Shown here: piece by piece, positions 53,184-63,067 of the stretch | How positions within the stretch are numbered: the first letter of the stretch is position 1 | Layout: every line of letters begins with the position of its first letter | Origin: SHYR01 sp036013055 | Lineage (GTDB): Bacteria > Chloroflexota > Dehalococcoidia > UBA2979 | Assembly: GCA_036013055.1 (NCBI GenBank) | Contig: DASCQM010000015.1 | Coordinates: forward strand, 62,001 to 126,000 | Direction: 5' to 3' | DNA: 64,000 nucleotides | Notes under the pieces: generated by a model | Told to the model about the DNA's origin: nothing | The model's database searches: none | Seen by the model: the letters and a program-made list of their open reading frames with translations, nothing else | Program-made: the position numbers and the translations under genes

Positions 53184-54424
53184 TGCGCATCCTGCATACC
53201 GCCGACTGGCACCTCGGCCGCACGATGCGGGGCAAGAGCCGCGCGTCGGAGTTCGAGGCCGTGCTTGGCGAGCTGGCTGAGATCGCGAAGGCGGAGCGGG
53301 TCGATGTGATGCTCGTCTGCGGCGACATCTGGGACACCGCATCGCCCTCGCCGGAGTCCGACCGCCTGTTGAACGAGGCGCTGCGGGAGTTGATCGGGCT
53401 CGGCGTGCAGGTCGTGCTGATCGCCGGCAACCACGACAGCGCGCGCAAGCTCGAGGCGCTGGGGCGGCTCTCCGATCTGCTCGGCGTACACACCCAGTCG
53501 CACGTGAAGCGCCCGGACGAGGGTGGCGTGATCACGCTGACGGCGGGCGACGAGACGGCGCGCATCGCCGCCATCCCGTGGGTGCAGGAGGGGCGGGTGA
53601 TCGACGCCGCGGAGGTGCTGGGCCTGGAGCACGAGCAGCACCAGAGCTACGCCGAGCAGACCGCGCGTATCTATCGCAGCATGGCCGCGCCATTCGACGA
53701 GCCCGCAGCCGCGAAGACGATCAACATCATGGCCGGTCACCTCTTCGTCGATGGGGCCGTGCTCTCCGACATCGATGGCTCCGAGCGCCTGCTGCACATC
53801 GGCATGGGCTACGGCATCGCACCGGCGGCGCTGCCGTCGACGCCGCAGTACATCGCGCTCGGCCATATCCATCAGCCGCAGGAGATCTTGACGACGACCG
53901 CCCCGGCGGCCTACGCGGGGTCGCTGCTGCAGCTCGACTTCGGCGAGCGCGACCAGGAGAAGGTCGTACGCATCATCGACGTGCAACCCGGTCGCCCGAT
54001 CGAGCAGCGCGCGATCGCGCTGACGAAGGGGCGCAGGCTGACCGAGCTTCGCGGCACGCTCGACGACGTGATCGCCGCCGCCGATGGCGTCGCGGACGCC
54101 TTCACGCGCGTCGTGCTCAACGTCGATCGGCCCGAGCCCGGCCTCGCTGCTCGCGTGCGTGAGGCGATCCCACTGGCCGTTGATGTGCGGCTCGACTACC
54201 CGCGAGCGGTCGATGAAGCGCCGGAGCCAGAGCTGGCGCGCCTCAGCCCGCAGGAGCTGTTCGACCGCTACTACCGGGCGCAGCACGGTGTTGCGCCCGA
54301 CCTGGCGCTGCTCGCGCTCTTCACGGAGCTGCTCGACGAGAGCGCCGAGGCTCCGCTCTTGCCCGATGCGGCAGCGCCGGATGCCGCGCCTGCCCCGACC
54401 GCACCGGTCGAGGCGGCCTCGTAG
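53183..54424 (+). CDS. sbcD: SbcD/Mre11-family exonuclease
   Basis: 413 residues, GTG start overlapping the herA stop by one base. All five phosphoesterase motifs are in order: HTADWHLG, VCGDIWD, IAGNHDS, AGHLFVDG and LGHIHQPQ, giving the two-manganese site. The C-terminal capping and coiled region is followed by a Pro/Ala-rich tail. With the SbcC/Rad50 partner it nicks and resects blocked DNA ends. Confidence 0.95.
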   Translation: MRILHTADWHLGRTMRGKSRASEFEAVLGELAEIAKAERVDVMLVCGDIWDTASPSPESDRLLNEALRELIGLGVQVVLIAGNHDSARKLEALGRLSDLLGVHTQSHVKRPDEGGVITLTAGDETARIAAIPWVQEGRVIDAAEVLGLEHEQHQSYAEQTARIYRSMAAPFDEPAAAKTINIMAGHLFVDGAVLSDIDGSERLLHIGMGYGIAPAALPSTPQYIALGHIHQPQEILTTTAPAAYAGSLLQLDFGERDQEKVVRIIDVQPGRPIEQRAIALTKGRRLTELRGTLDDVIAAADGVADAFTRVVLNVDRPEPGLAARVREAIPLAVDVRLDYPRAVDEAPEPELARLSPQELFDRYYRAQHGVAPDLALLALFTELLDESAEAPLLPDAAAPDAAPAPTAPVEAAS

Positions 54425-54434
54425 TGACGCGCCC

Positions 54435-57400
54435 GTGAAACCGCTGCGCCTGGAGATTCGTGGTTTCACGGCCTTCCGCGAGTCGACCGTCGTCGAATTC
54501 GATGGCCGCCGGCTCTTCGTGATCACCGGGCCAACGGGGGCGGGCAAATCGTCGCTGCTCGACGCGATGATCTGGGCGCTCTACGGGCAGGTGCCGCGCG
54601 TCGGCAATCGCACCCGGCAACTGATCACGCACGGTGAGAAATCGATGTCGGTGCGCTTCGACTTCACCGCCCGCGGCGAGACCTACCGCGTCAGCCGTCG
54701 CGCGCCTGCCACGACCGGGACGCGGCTTGAGCGCCAGATCGAGGGCGACTCGTGGCAGCCGCTCGCCGACCGAGCACGCGATGTCACCGCGCAGGTCACC
54801 GAAATCCTCGGCCTCGACTACTCGACGTTCACGAAGACCGTCGTGCTGCCGCAGGGCGCATTCGATTCGTTCCTGCGCGGCGACGAGGGCGACCGTCGCG
54901 CGATCCTTACGCGACTGCTTGGTCTCGACACCTATGAGGCGGTCGGACGGACGGCGCGGGCCCGCAGCAAGTCAGCGAGCGAGCTGGCCGACCAGCTGCG
55001 TTTGCAGCTCGGGCGGTTGAAGCACACGTCTGCGGAGGACGTCGCCGCACTGGAGCAGGAGCTGCAGAAGCTCGACGCGGCGATCGCCGCCGGGGAACAA
55101 CGACGGGAACAGGTCGCCGACCTGGGCAGGCTCGCGCGCACGGCAGACGATTCGCGAAAGGCGCTCGACGCCGCGCGGGCTGCCGCGGCCGCATCGACGT
55201 CGGCGCTTGCCGCTGCGACGGAAGCCGAGCGGCAGGCGGAGGCCGCCGTCGTCGTCGCGCAAGCCGCTGCGCTCGCTGCTGTCTCGGAACGCGATGCGCT
55301 CGCCTACGATCCCGCAGCGCACGCGACGATGCGCGAGGTCGCGGCGACGATCTCCCGGCGCGACGAGGCGCAGGCGACACTGACCGCTGCAGAGAGCGAG
55401 GTCGCGGCGGCAGGGGAGCGCCAGACCCTCGTTGCGGCGACGGTCGCGCAGCACGAGAAGGAGTCAGTAGCGGCGTCGAAGCTGCTCGCGACCGCGACAT
55501 CGGCGCTAGCTGCGGCCGCGCGAAGCGCAGCAGGCGAGGCAGCGCGATTGCGAGCGGAGATCGGTCAGAACGACGAAGAGCGCGTCGCGTCCGAGCGGCT
55601 CGCCACCGAACAGCGAGAGCGTATGCAGGCGCTCGATGGCCTGGGCACGCGTGCCACAGCGCTCGACGGCGAGCGCACTGCGGCCATCGCGGCACGGGCG
55701 CGTGCCGGCGAGGCATCGACGGAGGCCGCGGCGCTGCGGGATCGCGCGGCATCGACGCTCGCCGCTGCCGGCGAGGCATCGACCGAGCGTCAGGCGGAAC
55801 TGGATTCGACGCGCCAACGCCATGCCGCCGCAACACTGCAACGAGACCTCAAGCCCGGCGACCGCTGTCCGGTCTGCGGCGAGACGCTCAGCGAAGTCGC
55901 GCACGATGACATCCCCGACCTCGATCGGGTCGACGAAGCCGCGAGTGCGGCGTTGGCGGCGCTCACGTCGGCGCGTAGTGAGCACACGGCGGTTGCCGCG
56001 ACGGCAGCTCGTGCTGAGGCGGAGATGACAGCCGCCGATGGCGCGGTCGCGGGTGTCGACGCGCGATTCGAGGCGCTCCGCGTCGAACTGGCTCCGTTCG
56101 GCGTCAGTAGCGACGGTATCGCCGCCGCGATCGACGAGGCACGAGCGTCGGAGGCAGCCGCGCGCGTTCGCGTGGTGGCATCGCAGGAGCAGGCAGCGGG
56201 GATCCGCGCCGAGGAGCAAGCGATCGGGTTGCTGCTTGCACGCGTCCCGGCATCTGACGACGCGACCGCCGCAACGTTCGACAAGATCGAGGCGGCCGCG
56301 AGCGAGCGACCCGAAGCCGCGTCCAGCCTCAGCGAGGCGCTCGACGCTCACGCAACCGCGAGCGAGCAGGCGACCGCGTCTGCCGCCGCCGCGCGCGAGG
56401 CCGCGCCGCAACTGCGAGCCGAGCAGCGTGCCGTTGAACAGGTCGAGGCAGGCCGGGTGCGGGCTGTCGCGACCCTCGAGACGGTAACCACGAAGCTGGC
56501 GACGCTGACCGGCGATGATCCGATCGACGCGGCGCGCGTGGTCGAGATGCTGGCCGGCATGGAGCAGCGCGCGCAGCAGTCGCAGCAACTTGCGGCGGCG
56601 GCGAGCAGCGCGCAGTCGGCGGAAGCGGCGGTGACGGCGCGGCGTGACGAGCGGCAGCGAGAGCGCGGGCGCGTGAGCGTCGAGACCGACGAGCGCGCGA
56701 AGCTGGTCGCAACAGACGAAGCGACTGAGGCGCAGGCGCGCGCAGCGTTCGCCGAGCGGCGTGACGGACTCGCGAACGCCGAGGCGATCGACGCGGCCGC
56801 AGCGCAGGACATCGCCGCGATCGAGACGCTATTTCGCGAGATCGAGGCTGAGACGCGGACGGCGGCGCAGGCGCTCGGCGGATTGCGAGAGCGCATCGAT
56901 CGTGCCCGCAGCGAGACGATCGACGCCGAGCAGATGCGCACGTCGATCGCCGCCCATGAGCAGATGCTGGAGCTCGCACGCGGCCTCGCGCAGGACCTGA
57001 GCGGCGACCGCTTCATCGGCTACGTGCAGCAGGAAGCACTGCGCGTGCTGGCCGCCGACGCGTCCGTGCGGCTGCGGCAACTGACGAACGGGCGCTACCG
57101 GCTGGTGCTCGACGATGGCGACTTCGCCGTGATCGACCACATGAACGGCGACGAGCAGCGGTCGGTGAAGACGCTCTCCGGCGGGGAGACGTTCCTCACC
57201 AGCCTCGCGCTCTCGCTCGCACTCTCGGAACGGCTGCCGGAACTCGCTGGGACCGGCGGCGCGGTCTCACTGGAATCGCTCTTCCTCGACGAGGGCTTCG
57301 GGTCGCTAGACGCGCAGTCGCTCGATGTCGCGATCGAGGGGCTTGAGGCGCTTGCCGACCCGTCGATCGAGGGGCGCATGGTCGGCGTGATCTCACACGT

Positions 57401-57473
57401 TCCGCAGCTCGCCGAACGGCTCGACGACCGCATCGAGGTGCTGGTGGGCGAAGAGACGAGCGTCGTCGCCTAG
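54435..57473 (+). CDS. sbcC: SbcC/Rad50-family SMC-like ATPase
   Basis: 1012 residues from GTG 54435 (KPLRLEIRGFTAFRES); the open frame to 54084 lies inside sbcD. Walker A TGPTGAGKSS (K38), a very long Ala/Glu-rich coiled coil, a zinc hook CPVC (C478, C481) at its middle, signature KTLSGGETFL (914-918) and Walker B LFLDEGFGSLD (D952). This is the full Rad50 layout. Paired with sbcD 10 nt upstream. The 3' end overlaps the convergent hydrolase gene by 4 nt. Confidence 0.95.
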   Translation: MKPLRLEIRGFTAFRESTVVEFDGRRLFVITGPTGAGKSSLLDAMIWALYGQVPRVGNRTRQLITHGEKSMSVRFDFTARGETYRVSRRAPATTGTRLERQIEGDSWQPLADRARDVTAQVTEILGLDYSTFTKTVVLPQGAFDSFLRGDEGDRRAILTRLLGLDTYEAVGRTARARSKSASELADQLRLQLGRLKHTSAEDVAALEQELQKLDAAIAAGEQRREQVADLGRLARTADDSRKALDAARAAAAASTSALAAATEAERQAEAAVVVAQAAALAAVSERDALAYDPAAHATMREVAATISRRDEAQATLTAAESEVAAAGERQTLVAATVAQHEKESVAASKLLATATSALAAAARSAAGEAARLRAEIGQNDEERVASERLATEQRERMQALDGLGTRATALDGERTAAIAARARAGEASTEAAALRDRAASTLAAAGEASTERQAELDSTRQRHAAATLQRDLKPGDRCPVCGETLSEVAHDDIPDLDRVDEAASAALAALTSARSEHTAVAATAARAEAEMTAADGAVAGVDARFEALRVELAPFGVSSDGIAAAIDEARASEAAARVRVVASQEQAAGIRAEEQAIGLLLARVPASDDATAATFDKIEAAASERPEAASSLSEALDAHATASEQATASAAAAREAAPQLRAEQRAVEQVEAGRVRAVATLETVTTKLATLTGDDPIDAARVVEMLAGMEQRAQQSQQLAAAASSAQSAEAAVTARRDERQRERGRVSVETDERAKLVATDEATEAQARAAFAERRDGLANAEAIDAAAAQDIAAIETLFREIEAETRTAAQALGGLRERIDRARSETIDAEQMRTSIAAHEQMLELARGLAQDLSGDRFIGYVQQEALRVLAADASVRLRQLTNGRYRLVLDDGDFAVIDHMNGDEQRSVKTLSGGETFLTSLALSLALSERLPELAGTGGAVSLESLFLDEGFGSLDAQSLDVAIEGLEALADPSIEGRMVGVISHVPQLAERLDDRIEVLVGEETSVVA

Positions 57474-58192
57474 TCCGAACCCTCGAGTGCCAGCGCGACT
57501 GCCGCTCTGGTTCCGTCGAGCCAGGGTGGACCGTGCCCCGGCAACAGGATCTTCGCGTCGAGCCGTTCGATCACGCGCAACGACTCGCGCGCCTGCTCGG
57601 CGTCGATGTTCAGGCCAGACATCGGTGCCTGCCGCCCGGTCACCATGCTGCGGGTGACCAGCGCGTCGCCGGTGAAGAGCAGGTCGCGCGACGGGATCTG
57701 AAACGAGACGCTCCCCGGTGTATGGCCCGGCGTGTGATGCACCTTCGGCCGGCCGGGCACGTCGATGACTTCGCCGTCATCGAAGGTCGTCAGTTCGTGG
57801 ATCGCCGGGTAGCGAACACCTCCGCCAGCGAGCATCCAGAAGGCCGACTTGAGGAGCGTCCATCCGAAGGCTGGTCGCTGCCGCGACGACGGCCGTATCC
57901 GCTCGCGTCCGGCCGCATACGGCTCATCGTCGCAGTGGACATGGACGCGCGCGCCCGCCTCCGACCTCGTGCGTTCGGCGACGCCAACGTGGTCGATGTG
58001 CGCGTGCGTGAGCACGATCGCTTCGACGCTGCCGAGGGCGTGGCCGATCTCGTCGAGGCCGCGCAGCAGGCGCATCCAGTCACGCCGCACGCCGGCATCG
58101 ACGAGCGTGATCCTGCCGCCGTCTTCGATCGCATAGAAGTTGAAGTGGTGGGCACCAAGGTTCCACACACCTTCCGCGACTTGCTTCGCCAC
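57470..58192 (-). CDS. Metallo-beta-lactamase-fold hydrolase
   Basis: 240 residues, GTG start with GGGAGG upstream. The dinuclear metal motif LTHAHIDHVG (HxHxDH) is followed by HHTPGHTPGSVSF, LFTGDALVTRS and LLPGHGPPW, which supply the remaining ligands. Family members include glyoxalase II-like thiolesterases and lactonases. It is divergent from the formate dehydrogenase operon, whose first start lies 13 nt away. Substrate unknown. Confidence 0.9.
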   Translation of the reverse strand: MAKQVAEGVWNLGAHHFNFYAIEDGGRITLVDAGVRRDWMRLLRGLDEIGHALGSVEAIVLTHAHIDHVGVAERTRSEAGARVHVHCDDEPYAAGRERIRPSSRQRPAFGWTLLKSAFWMLAGGGVRYPAIHELTTFDDGEVIDVPGRPKVHHTPGHTPGSVSFQIPSRDLLFTGDALVTRSMVTGRQAPMSGLNIDAEQARESLRVIERLDAKILLPGHGPPWLDGTRAAVALALEGSD

Positions 58193-58205
58193 TGAGCCTC
58201 CCGAT

Positions 58206-58703
58206 GTGACCGCAGCCTACCGATTCGCGCGACTTGCCGCCCTTGAGCGCGCCCGCCGACAATGCGCGTCAATGGCCGCCGAAATCGCCGACTCCACCCT
58301 CGCAGCGATGCGCGCTGCCGTCGATGTGTTGCCGCGCCGTCGTGACCAGTTGCTGCCTGCGCTGATCGCCGCCGAGCACGCGATCGACTGGCTACCGGAA
58401 GCCGCGATCGAGCACGTCGCGGCGCATACGCGCATCCCGCTCTCCGAGGTCTACGCGACCGCGACCGCCTACTCCGAACTGCGCCTTGAGCCGCCGGTCG
58501 AGGGCCGCTGGAACGTCTGCACCGGCGTCGCCTGCCAGCAGGCGGGTGCGGACGCGCTCGTCGATGCGCTTGGCGAGCGCGCGGCGCCGACGGCCTGCCG
58601 CTTCCTCTGCTCGCTCGCCCCGGTGATCGAGCGACACGACGGCGCGCTGAGCGGACGCGTCAGTGTCGAGGCGCTCGCGGCGCTCACTGACGGTGCGTCG
58701 TGA
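58206..58703 (+). CDS. NuoE-like [2Fe-2S] subunit of NAD-linked formate dehydrogenase
   Basis: 165 residues from GTG 58206 (ATG 58272 is a possible alternative). The thioredoxin-like [2Fe-2S] domain has four cysteines in CTGVACQ and CRFLCSLAP, and AAIEHVAAHTRIPLSEVYATATAYSEL is the usual NuoE helical lead-in. It would pass electrons between the formate-oxidising subunit and NAD+. The stop overlaps the start of the next gene (GTGA). Confidence 0.86.
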   Translation: MTAAYRFARLAALERARRQCASMAAEIADSTLAAMRAAVDVLPRRRDQLLPALIAAEHAIDWLPEAAIEHVAAHTRIPLSEVYATATAYSELRLEPPVEGRWNVCTGVACQQAGADALVDALGERAAPTACRFLCSLAPVIERHDGALSGRVSVEALAALTDGAS

Positions 58704-60199
58704 CGATCGACGCGGCCCTGACGGCGCTGCGCGAGACGCACGCAGCGGCTGCGGAGGCGCGCGTGCTTGTTCATCGCGGCACCTGCGGGCAGGCCGCAGG
58801 CGTCGAACGCACCCTCGACGAGCTGCGCGGCATCGCGGGCACCAGCCTCGTCGAAGCCGCCTGCGACGGCGCGTGCTGGGCAGCGCCCGCAGCGACGGTG
58901 ATTCGTGCCGACGCCAGTGCCAATGGCGCGACACACGTGCACCGCTTCGCACGACTTGATGAGAGCGGCGTCGTTCCGCTCGAAGCCTGCCTCGGCGGCG
59001 ATTGCGACGGGGACGGTGACGAGCGCAACGGCGGTGTCACAGAGCGCCTCGGACGCACCGACCGATCGCTCGGCGACGCGCTCGCGGGTGGCGCGTACGC
59101 GGCGGCAGCGCAGGCGCTGGCGATGGAGCCGGGCGCGGTGGTCGACGCCGTCGAGGCGCTCGGACTCACGGGACGCGGCGGTGCGCACTTCCCGACGGCG
59201 CTGAAGTGGCGCTTCGCCTCGGGTGCGGCGGAGGCTCCGCTGCTCGTCGTGAACGCCGAGGAAGGCGAGCCGGGGGTCTTCAAAGACCGCCACATGCTGG
59301 AAGGCGACCCACATCGGCTGCTGGAGGGCGTGATCATCGCCGCGCACGCGACGGGCGCTCAGCAGGTCTTCGTCTACATCAACGGCCAGGCGCGGAACGC
59401 TGGTGCCGCCTTCGAACGAGCGCTCGTGGAGGCGACGGAGGCGGGCATCGTCGGCGGCGATGCGCTGGGCGCGGCGGTCGACCTTGAGGTCGAGATTCGT
59501 TCCGGTGCCGGCGGCTACGTCAGTGGCGAAGAGACGGTGATCCTGAACAGCATCGAGGGGCAACGCCCCGTTCCGCGATTCAAGCCGCCGCAGATCACAG
59601 AGGCCGGTCTCTTCGGCCGCCCCACCGTGCTGAACAACGCCGAGACGCTGGCCGCCGCGACGCTGCTCTTCGACGCGTCACCGCCATCGACGAAGCTGGT
59701 CTCGCTCTCCGGGGCCGTGCCGCGCCCCGGCCTCTACGAGGTCGCGGTCGACGGCGGATCGACGTGGGCGACGGTGCTCGCTGAGGCAGGTGCTGCATCG
59801 CACGATATCGAAGCGTTGCTACTCGGCGGTCCGTCCGGGCTCTTCGTGCCGCCTTCGCTGTTCGACCAGCCGCTGGAGATGGCGGCGCTCGGCGCGGGTG
59901 GCGTTGTCGCACTGGCGGCGGGCAGCGACGTCGCTGCGGTCGCCCTGGACCTCGCCCGCTACAACGCGAGCGAATCGTGCGGCGAGTGCACGCCGTGCCG
60001 TGAGGGGACGCAGCGGCTAGTCGCGTTACTCGAAGCGCCCGCGCTCGACCGGCCGAGGGTGGATCAACTGATCGACGTGATGATGGAAGCGTCGCTCTGC
60101 CAGCTTGGCGGCATGGCTGGCCGCCCGATCGCTTCGGCGATCGAGCTCTTTCCGCTGGCGTTCGGCGTCGGGAGCGACGCTGAGGCCGCCTCATCATGA
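58700..60199 (+). CDS. nuoF: NuoF-like NAD/FMN-binding subunit of formate dehydrogenase
   Basis: 499 residues. A short N-terminal thioredoxin-like domain (VHRGTCGQAAG, EAACDGACWAA) leads to the NuoF core: LGRTDRSLGDAL, GLTGRGGAHFPTALKW (NAD), NAEEGEPGVFKDR (FMN) and YVSGEETVILNSIEG. The C-terminal CGECTPCREGTQRL with a later Cys binds a [4Fe-4S] cluster. This domain order is that of FdsB/HoxF-type diaphorase subunits. Coupled to both neighbours by 4-nt overlaps. Confidence 0.93.
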   Translation: MTIDAALTALRETHAAAAEARVLVHRGTCGQAAGVERTLDELRGIAGTSLVEAACDGACWAAPAATVIRADASANGATHVHRFARLDESGVVPLEACLGGDCDGDGDERNGGVTERLGRTDRSLGDALAGGAYAAAAQALAMEPGAVVDAVEALGLTGRGGAHFPTALKWRFASGAAEAPLLVVNAEEGEPGVFKDRHMLEGDPHRLLEGVIIAAHATGAQQVFVYINGQARNAGAAFERALVEATEAGIVGGDALGAAVDLEVEIRSGAGGYVSGEETVILNSIEGQRPVPRFKPPQITEAGLFGRPTVLNNAETLAAATLLFDASPPSTKLVSLSGAVPRPGLYEVAVDGGSTWATVLAEAGAASHDIEALLLGGPSGLFVPPSLFDQPLEMAALGAGGVVALAAGSDVAAVALDLARYNASESCGECTPCREGTQRLVALLEAPALDRPRVDQLIDVMMEASLCQLGGMAGRPIASAIELFPLAFGVGSDAEAASS

Positions 60200-63006
60200 C
60201 CGCTCCGCCAGTCTCGTCGGTCGCACTCACCGTCGATGGGCAGAGCGTCGAGGTGCCCGCGGGTTCGATGCTGCTTGATGCTGTCGCGGCCGCCGCCGTC
60301 TCGTTGCCGCACCTCTGCAAGGCCGACGCGCGCGGCCCGCTCGGTGCCTGTCGCACCTGTCTCGTCGAGATCGAGGGCGCGCCGCGGCTCGCTGCCGCGT
60401 GCCACACGCCGGTCACCGAGGGAATGGCGGTGCGGACGACGTCGGAGCGTGCCGAGCGTGTCCGACGCGGCGTGCTCGACCTCACGCTCGGCATGTCGGC
60501 GGATGGTGCCGGTGCCGGTCAGGCCACTCGTGAGGCCCGCGCGCACGAGCTCCCGCTTTCCTCGTACCCGCCCGCTCCACGCGCGCCGGAGCATTCGATC
60601 GACGACTCCAACAACTTCTTCTCGCTGAACATGGCGGACTGCATCCTCTGCGGTCGCTGCGTCGACTCCTGCCAGCGCACCCAGCACATCGGCGCGATCG
60701 GCATCAACGGGCGTGGGAGCGATGCGCGGATCGGCGTCGCGTTTGATGCGCCGTGGGCGGAGTCGATCTGCACCTCCTGCGGCCAGTGCGTCTCGGAGTG
60801 CCCGACGGGGGCGCTACTGCCGAAGGCTGAGATGCCGGCGACGTCGAGTGCTCGCGTGCCTGAGAGCGGTTCGTTGAGCAGCGCTAAGAGCACCGTGGTG
60901 CACACGACCTGCCCGTACTGCGGCGTCGGCTGCGGGCTCGCGGTGAACACCGCCAGCGGCGAGATCGCGTGGGTCGACGGCGAGCCGGAGAACGCCTCGT
61001 CGTTCGGCATGACCTGCGTGAAGGGTCGCTTCGGTCTCGAGTTCGTGCACTCCGACGACCGCCTGACGACGCCGCTGATCCGCCGCGACGGCGAGTTGCA
61101 GCCGGCGAGCTGGGACGAGGCACTCTCGCTGGTCGCCGAGCGTTTCGCCGCGGCGCGCGGCTCCTTCGCGACGATCGCATCCGCGAAGGCCACCAACGAG
61201 GACGGCTACGTGCTGCAGAAGTTCACGCGCGCGGTGATGGGTACGAACTCAATCGATCACTGCTCGCGGCTCTGCCACGCGCCCTCGGTGGTGGCGCTCA
61301 TGGAGCAGGTCGGCTCCGGCGCGACCTCGAACTCGTACGAGGACTACGACAACGCGGGCACGCTGATGGTCGTCGGCAGCGACACCAGCCAGAACCACCC
61401 TGTGGTCGCCGCGCGGCTGCGCAAAGCGGTCGAGCAGGGGGGCGCGAAGCTTATCGTGATCAACCCGATCCGCATCGACCTCGTCGATGTCGCTGAGGTA
61501 TTCCTCCAGCCGCGCCCCGGCACGGACGTCGCGCTATTGAACGCGATGGCGCACGTGATCCTCGCGGAGGAGCTGTGGGACCGCGATTTCGTCGACTCGC
61601 GGACCGAGGAGTTTGACGCGTGGCGCGCTGCCGTCGATGCTGCAACCCCAGAGGAGGCAGAGCGCATCTCTGGCGTGCCCGCCGACGAGATCCGGCGTGC
61701 CGCTCGGCTCTACGCAAAGCCGCACCGCAACGGGTCGTGCCTGATCTGGGGCATGGGCGTCACGCAGCACTCGATGGGCACCGACAACGCACGCTCGCTC
61801 GTCAACCTGGCGCTGCTCTGCGGGCAGGTCGGCAAATTCGGCAGCGGCATTTCCCCGCTGCGCGGGCAGAACAACGTGCAGGGCTGCAGCGATTCCGGCT
61901 GTCTGCCGAACACGTTCCCCGGCTACGAGCCCCTCGATGGCCCCGCGAACGCGAAGTATTCGGAAGCGTGGGGCGTCGACCTCGACCCCGAGCCGGGCGA
62001 GCAGGCGACGCGCATGATCGAGTCGATGATCGAGGGCGATCTCACCACGATGTACGTCGTCGGCGAGAATCCGCTGCTCTCGGATCCCTACTTGGCGCAC
62101 GCCCGCGAAGCCTTCGAGCAGCTCGACTTCCTCGTCGTGCAGGACATCTTCATGCACGAGACGGCCGCGGAGGCCGACGTCGTGCTGCCCGCCCAGTCGT
62201 TTGCCGAGAAGAGCGGCACGTTCACGAACAGTGAGCGCCGTGTGCAACTGATTCGCCCGATCGTCGATGCGCCGGGTGAGGCGCGTGCCGACTGGGAGAT
62301 CACGAACGAGATCGCGCGCCGTGTCGGCGAGCTGCTTGAGCACCCGGCCGAGGGATTCGACCACGGTTCGCCGTCCGAGATCTTCGACGAGATGGCGTCG
62401 CTGATGCCGATCGTCGCCGGGCTGTCGCACGAGCGGCTGGAACGCGACGGCGGGGTGCAGTGGCCGGTGCCCGACGTCGATCACCCCGGCTCGCCGCGTC
62501 TCTTCGAGGACGAGTTCCCGCGAGGGAAGGGGCGCTTCGTGCCCGTCACGCAGGGGCCGCCCGCAGCGGAGCTACCCTCGCGGCGCTTCCCGTTCACGCT
62601 CACGACCGGCCGCTCGCTCTACCACTGGCACGGCGGCACGATCACGCGTCGCGTCGCCGGGCTGATCGCGCAGATGCCCGTTGTCGCTGTCGACATGCAC
62701 CCCGCCGACGCGGAACGGCTGGGCTTCGAGGATGGGCAGGACGTCCAACTCGCCTCGCGTCGCGGTGAGATCGTCGCGCAGGTACACATCGTCGATCGCA
62801 TGCGTCGTGGCGAGCTCTTCGTGCCCTTCGTGCAGCTCGGCGGGGTAGCGGTTAACTTCCTCACGAACAACGTGCTCGACGAGGCCGCGGGCATCCCGGA
62901 GTACAAGGCGTGCGCCGTGCGCGTCGAGGCCGTCGGCACCCCCTCGCGTGCCGGTCGCGGGCGCGGGCCGGGCGGCATGCGCAAGGCCGGGTCACAGCGG
63001 CCGTAG
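60196..63006 (+). CDS. fdhF: Formate dehydrogenase catalytic subunit (Mo/W-bis-MGD)
   Basis: 936 residues. Order of cofactor domains: NuoG-like [2Fe-2S] (CKADARGPLGACRTCLVE), two [4Fe-4S] ferredoxin clusters (CILCGRCVDSC, CTSCGQCVSECPTGA), an Fdh-type [4Fe-4S] (CPYCGVGCGL) and the molybdopterin domains. The metal ligand is Cys, C360 in HCSRLCHAPS, where Sec-type enzymes have U. RGQNNVQGCSDSG and ERRVQLIRP complete the family pattern. With the two preceding genes it forms a soluble NAD+-dependent formate dehydrogenase. fdhD is not in the window. Confidence 0.95.
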   Translation: MTAPPVSSVALTVDGQSVEVPAGSMLLDAVAAAAVSLPHLCKADARGPLGACRTCLVEIEGAPRLAAACHTPVTEGMAVRTTSERAERVRRGVLDLTLGMSADGAGAGQATREARAHELPLSSYPPAPRAPEHSIDDSNNFFSLNMADCILCGRCVDSCQRTQHIGAIGINGRGSDARIGVAFDAPWAESICTSCGQCVSECPTGALLPKAEMPATSSARVPESGSLSSAKSTVVHTTCPYCGVGCGLAVNTASGEIAWVDGEPENASSFGMTCVKGRFGLEFVHSDDRLTTPLIRRDGELQPASWDEALSLVAERFAAARGSFATIASAKATNEDGYVLQKFTRAVMGTNSIDHCSRLCHAPSVVALMEQVGSGATSNSYEDYDNAGTLMVVGSDTSQNHPVVAARLRKAVEQGGAKLIVINPIRIDLVDVAEVFLQPRPGTDVALLNAMAHVILAEELWDRDFVDSRTEEFDAWRAAVDAATPEEAERISGVPADEIRRAARLYAKPHRNGSCLIWGMGVTQHSMGTDNARSLVNLALLCGQVGKFGSGISPLRGQNNVQGCSDSGCLPNTFPGYEPLDGPANAKYSEAWGVDLDPEPGEQATRMIESMIEGDLTTMYVVGENPLLSDPYLAHAREAFEQLDFLVVQDIFMHETAAEADVVLPAQSFAEKSGTFTNSERRVQLIRPIVDAPGEARADWEITNEIARRVGELLEHPAEGFDHGSPSEIFDEMASLMPIVAGLSHERLERDGGVQWPVPDVDHPGSPRLFEDEFPRGKGRFVPVTQGPPAAELPSRRFPFTLTTGRSLYHWHGGTITRRVAGLIAQMPVVAVDMHPADAERLGFEDGQDVQLASRRGEIVAQVHIVDRMRRGELFVPFVQLGGVAVNFLTNNVLDEAAGIPEYKACAVRVEAVGTPSRAGRGRGPGGMRKAGSQRP

Positions 63007-63067
63007 CCTCGGCTCGTTCGCGTCCCTCACACCGCTGGTCCTGAGACCGTCGAAGGGCGAGACCGCG

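Noticed and set aside
61273..61275. Selenocysteine in the formate dehydrogenase
   Set aside because: The ligand codon is TGC, so the enzyme is of the Cys type.
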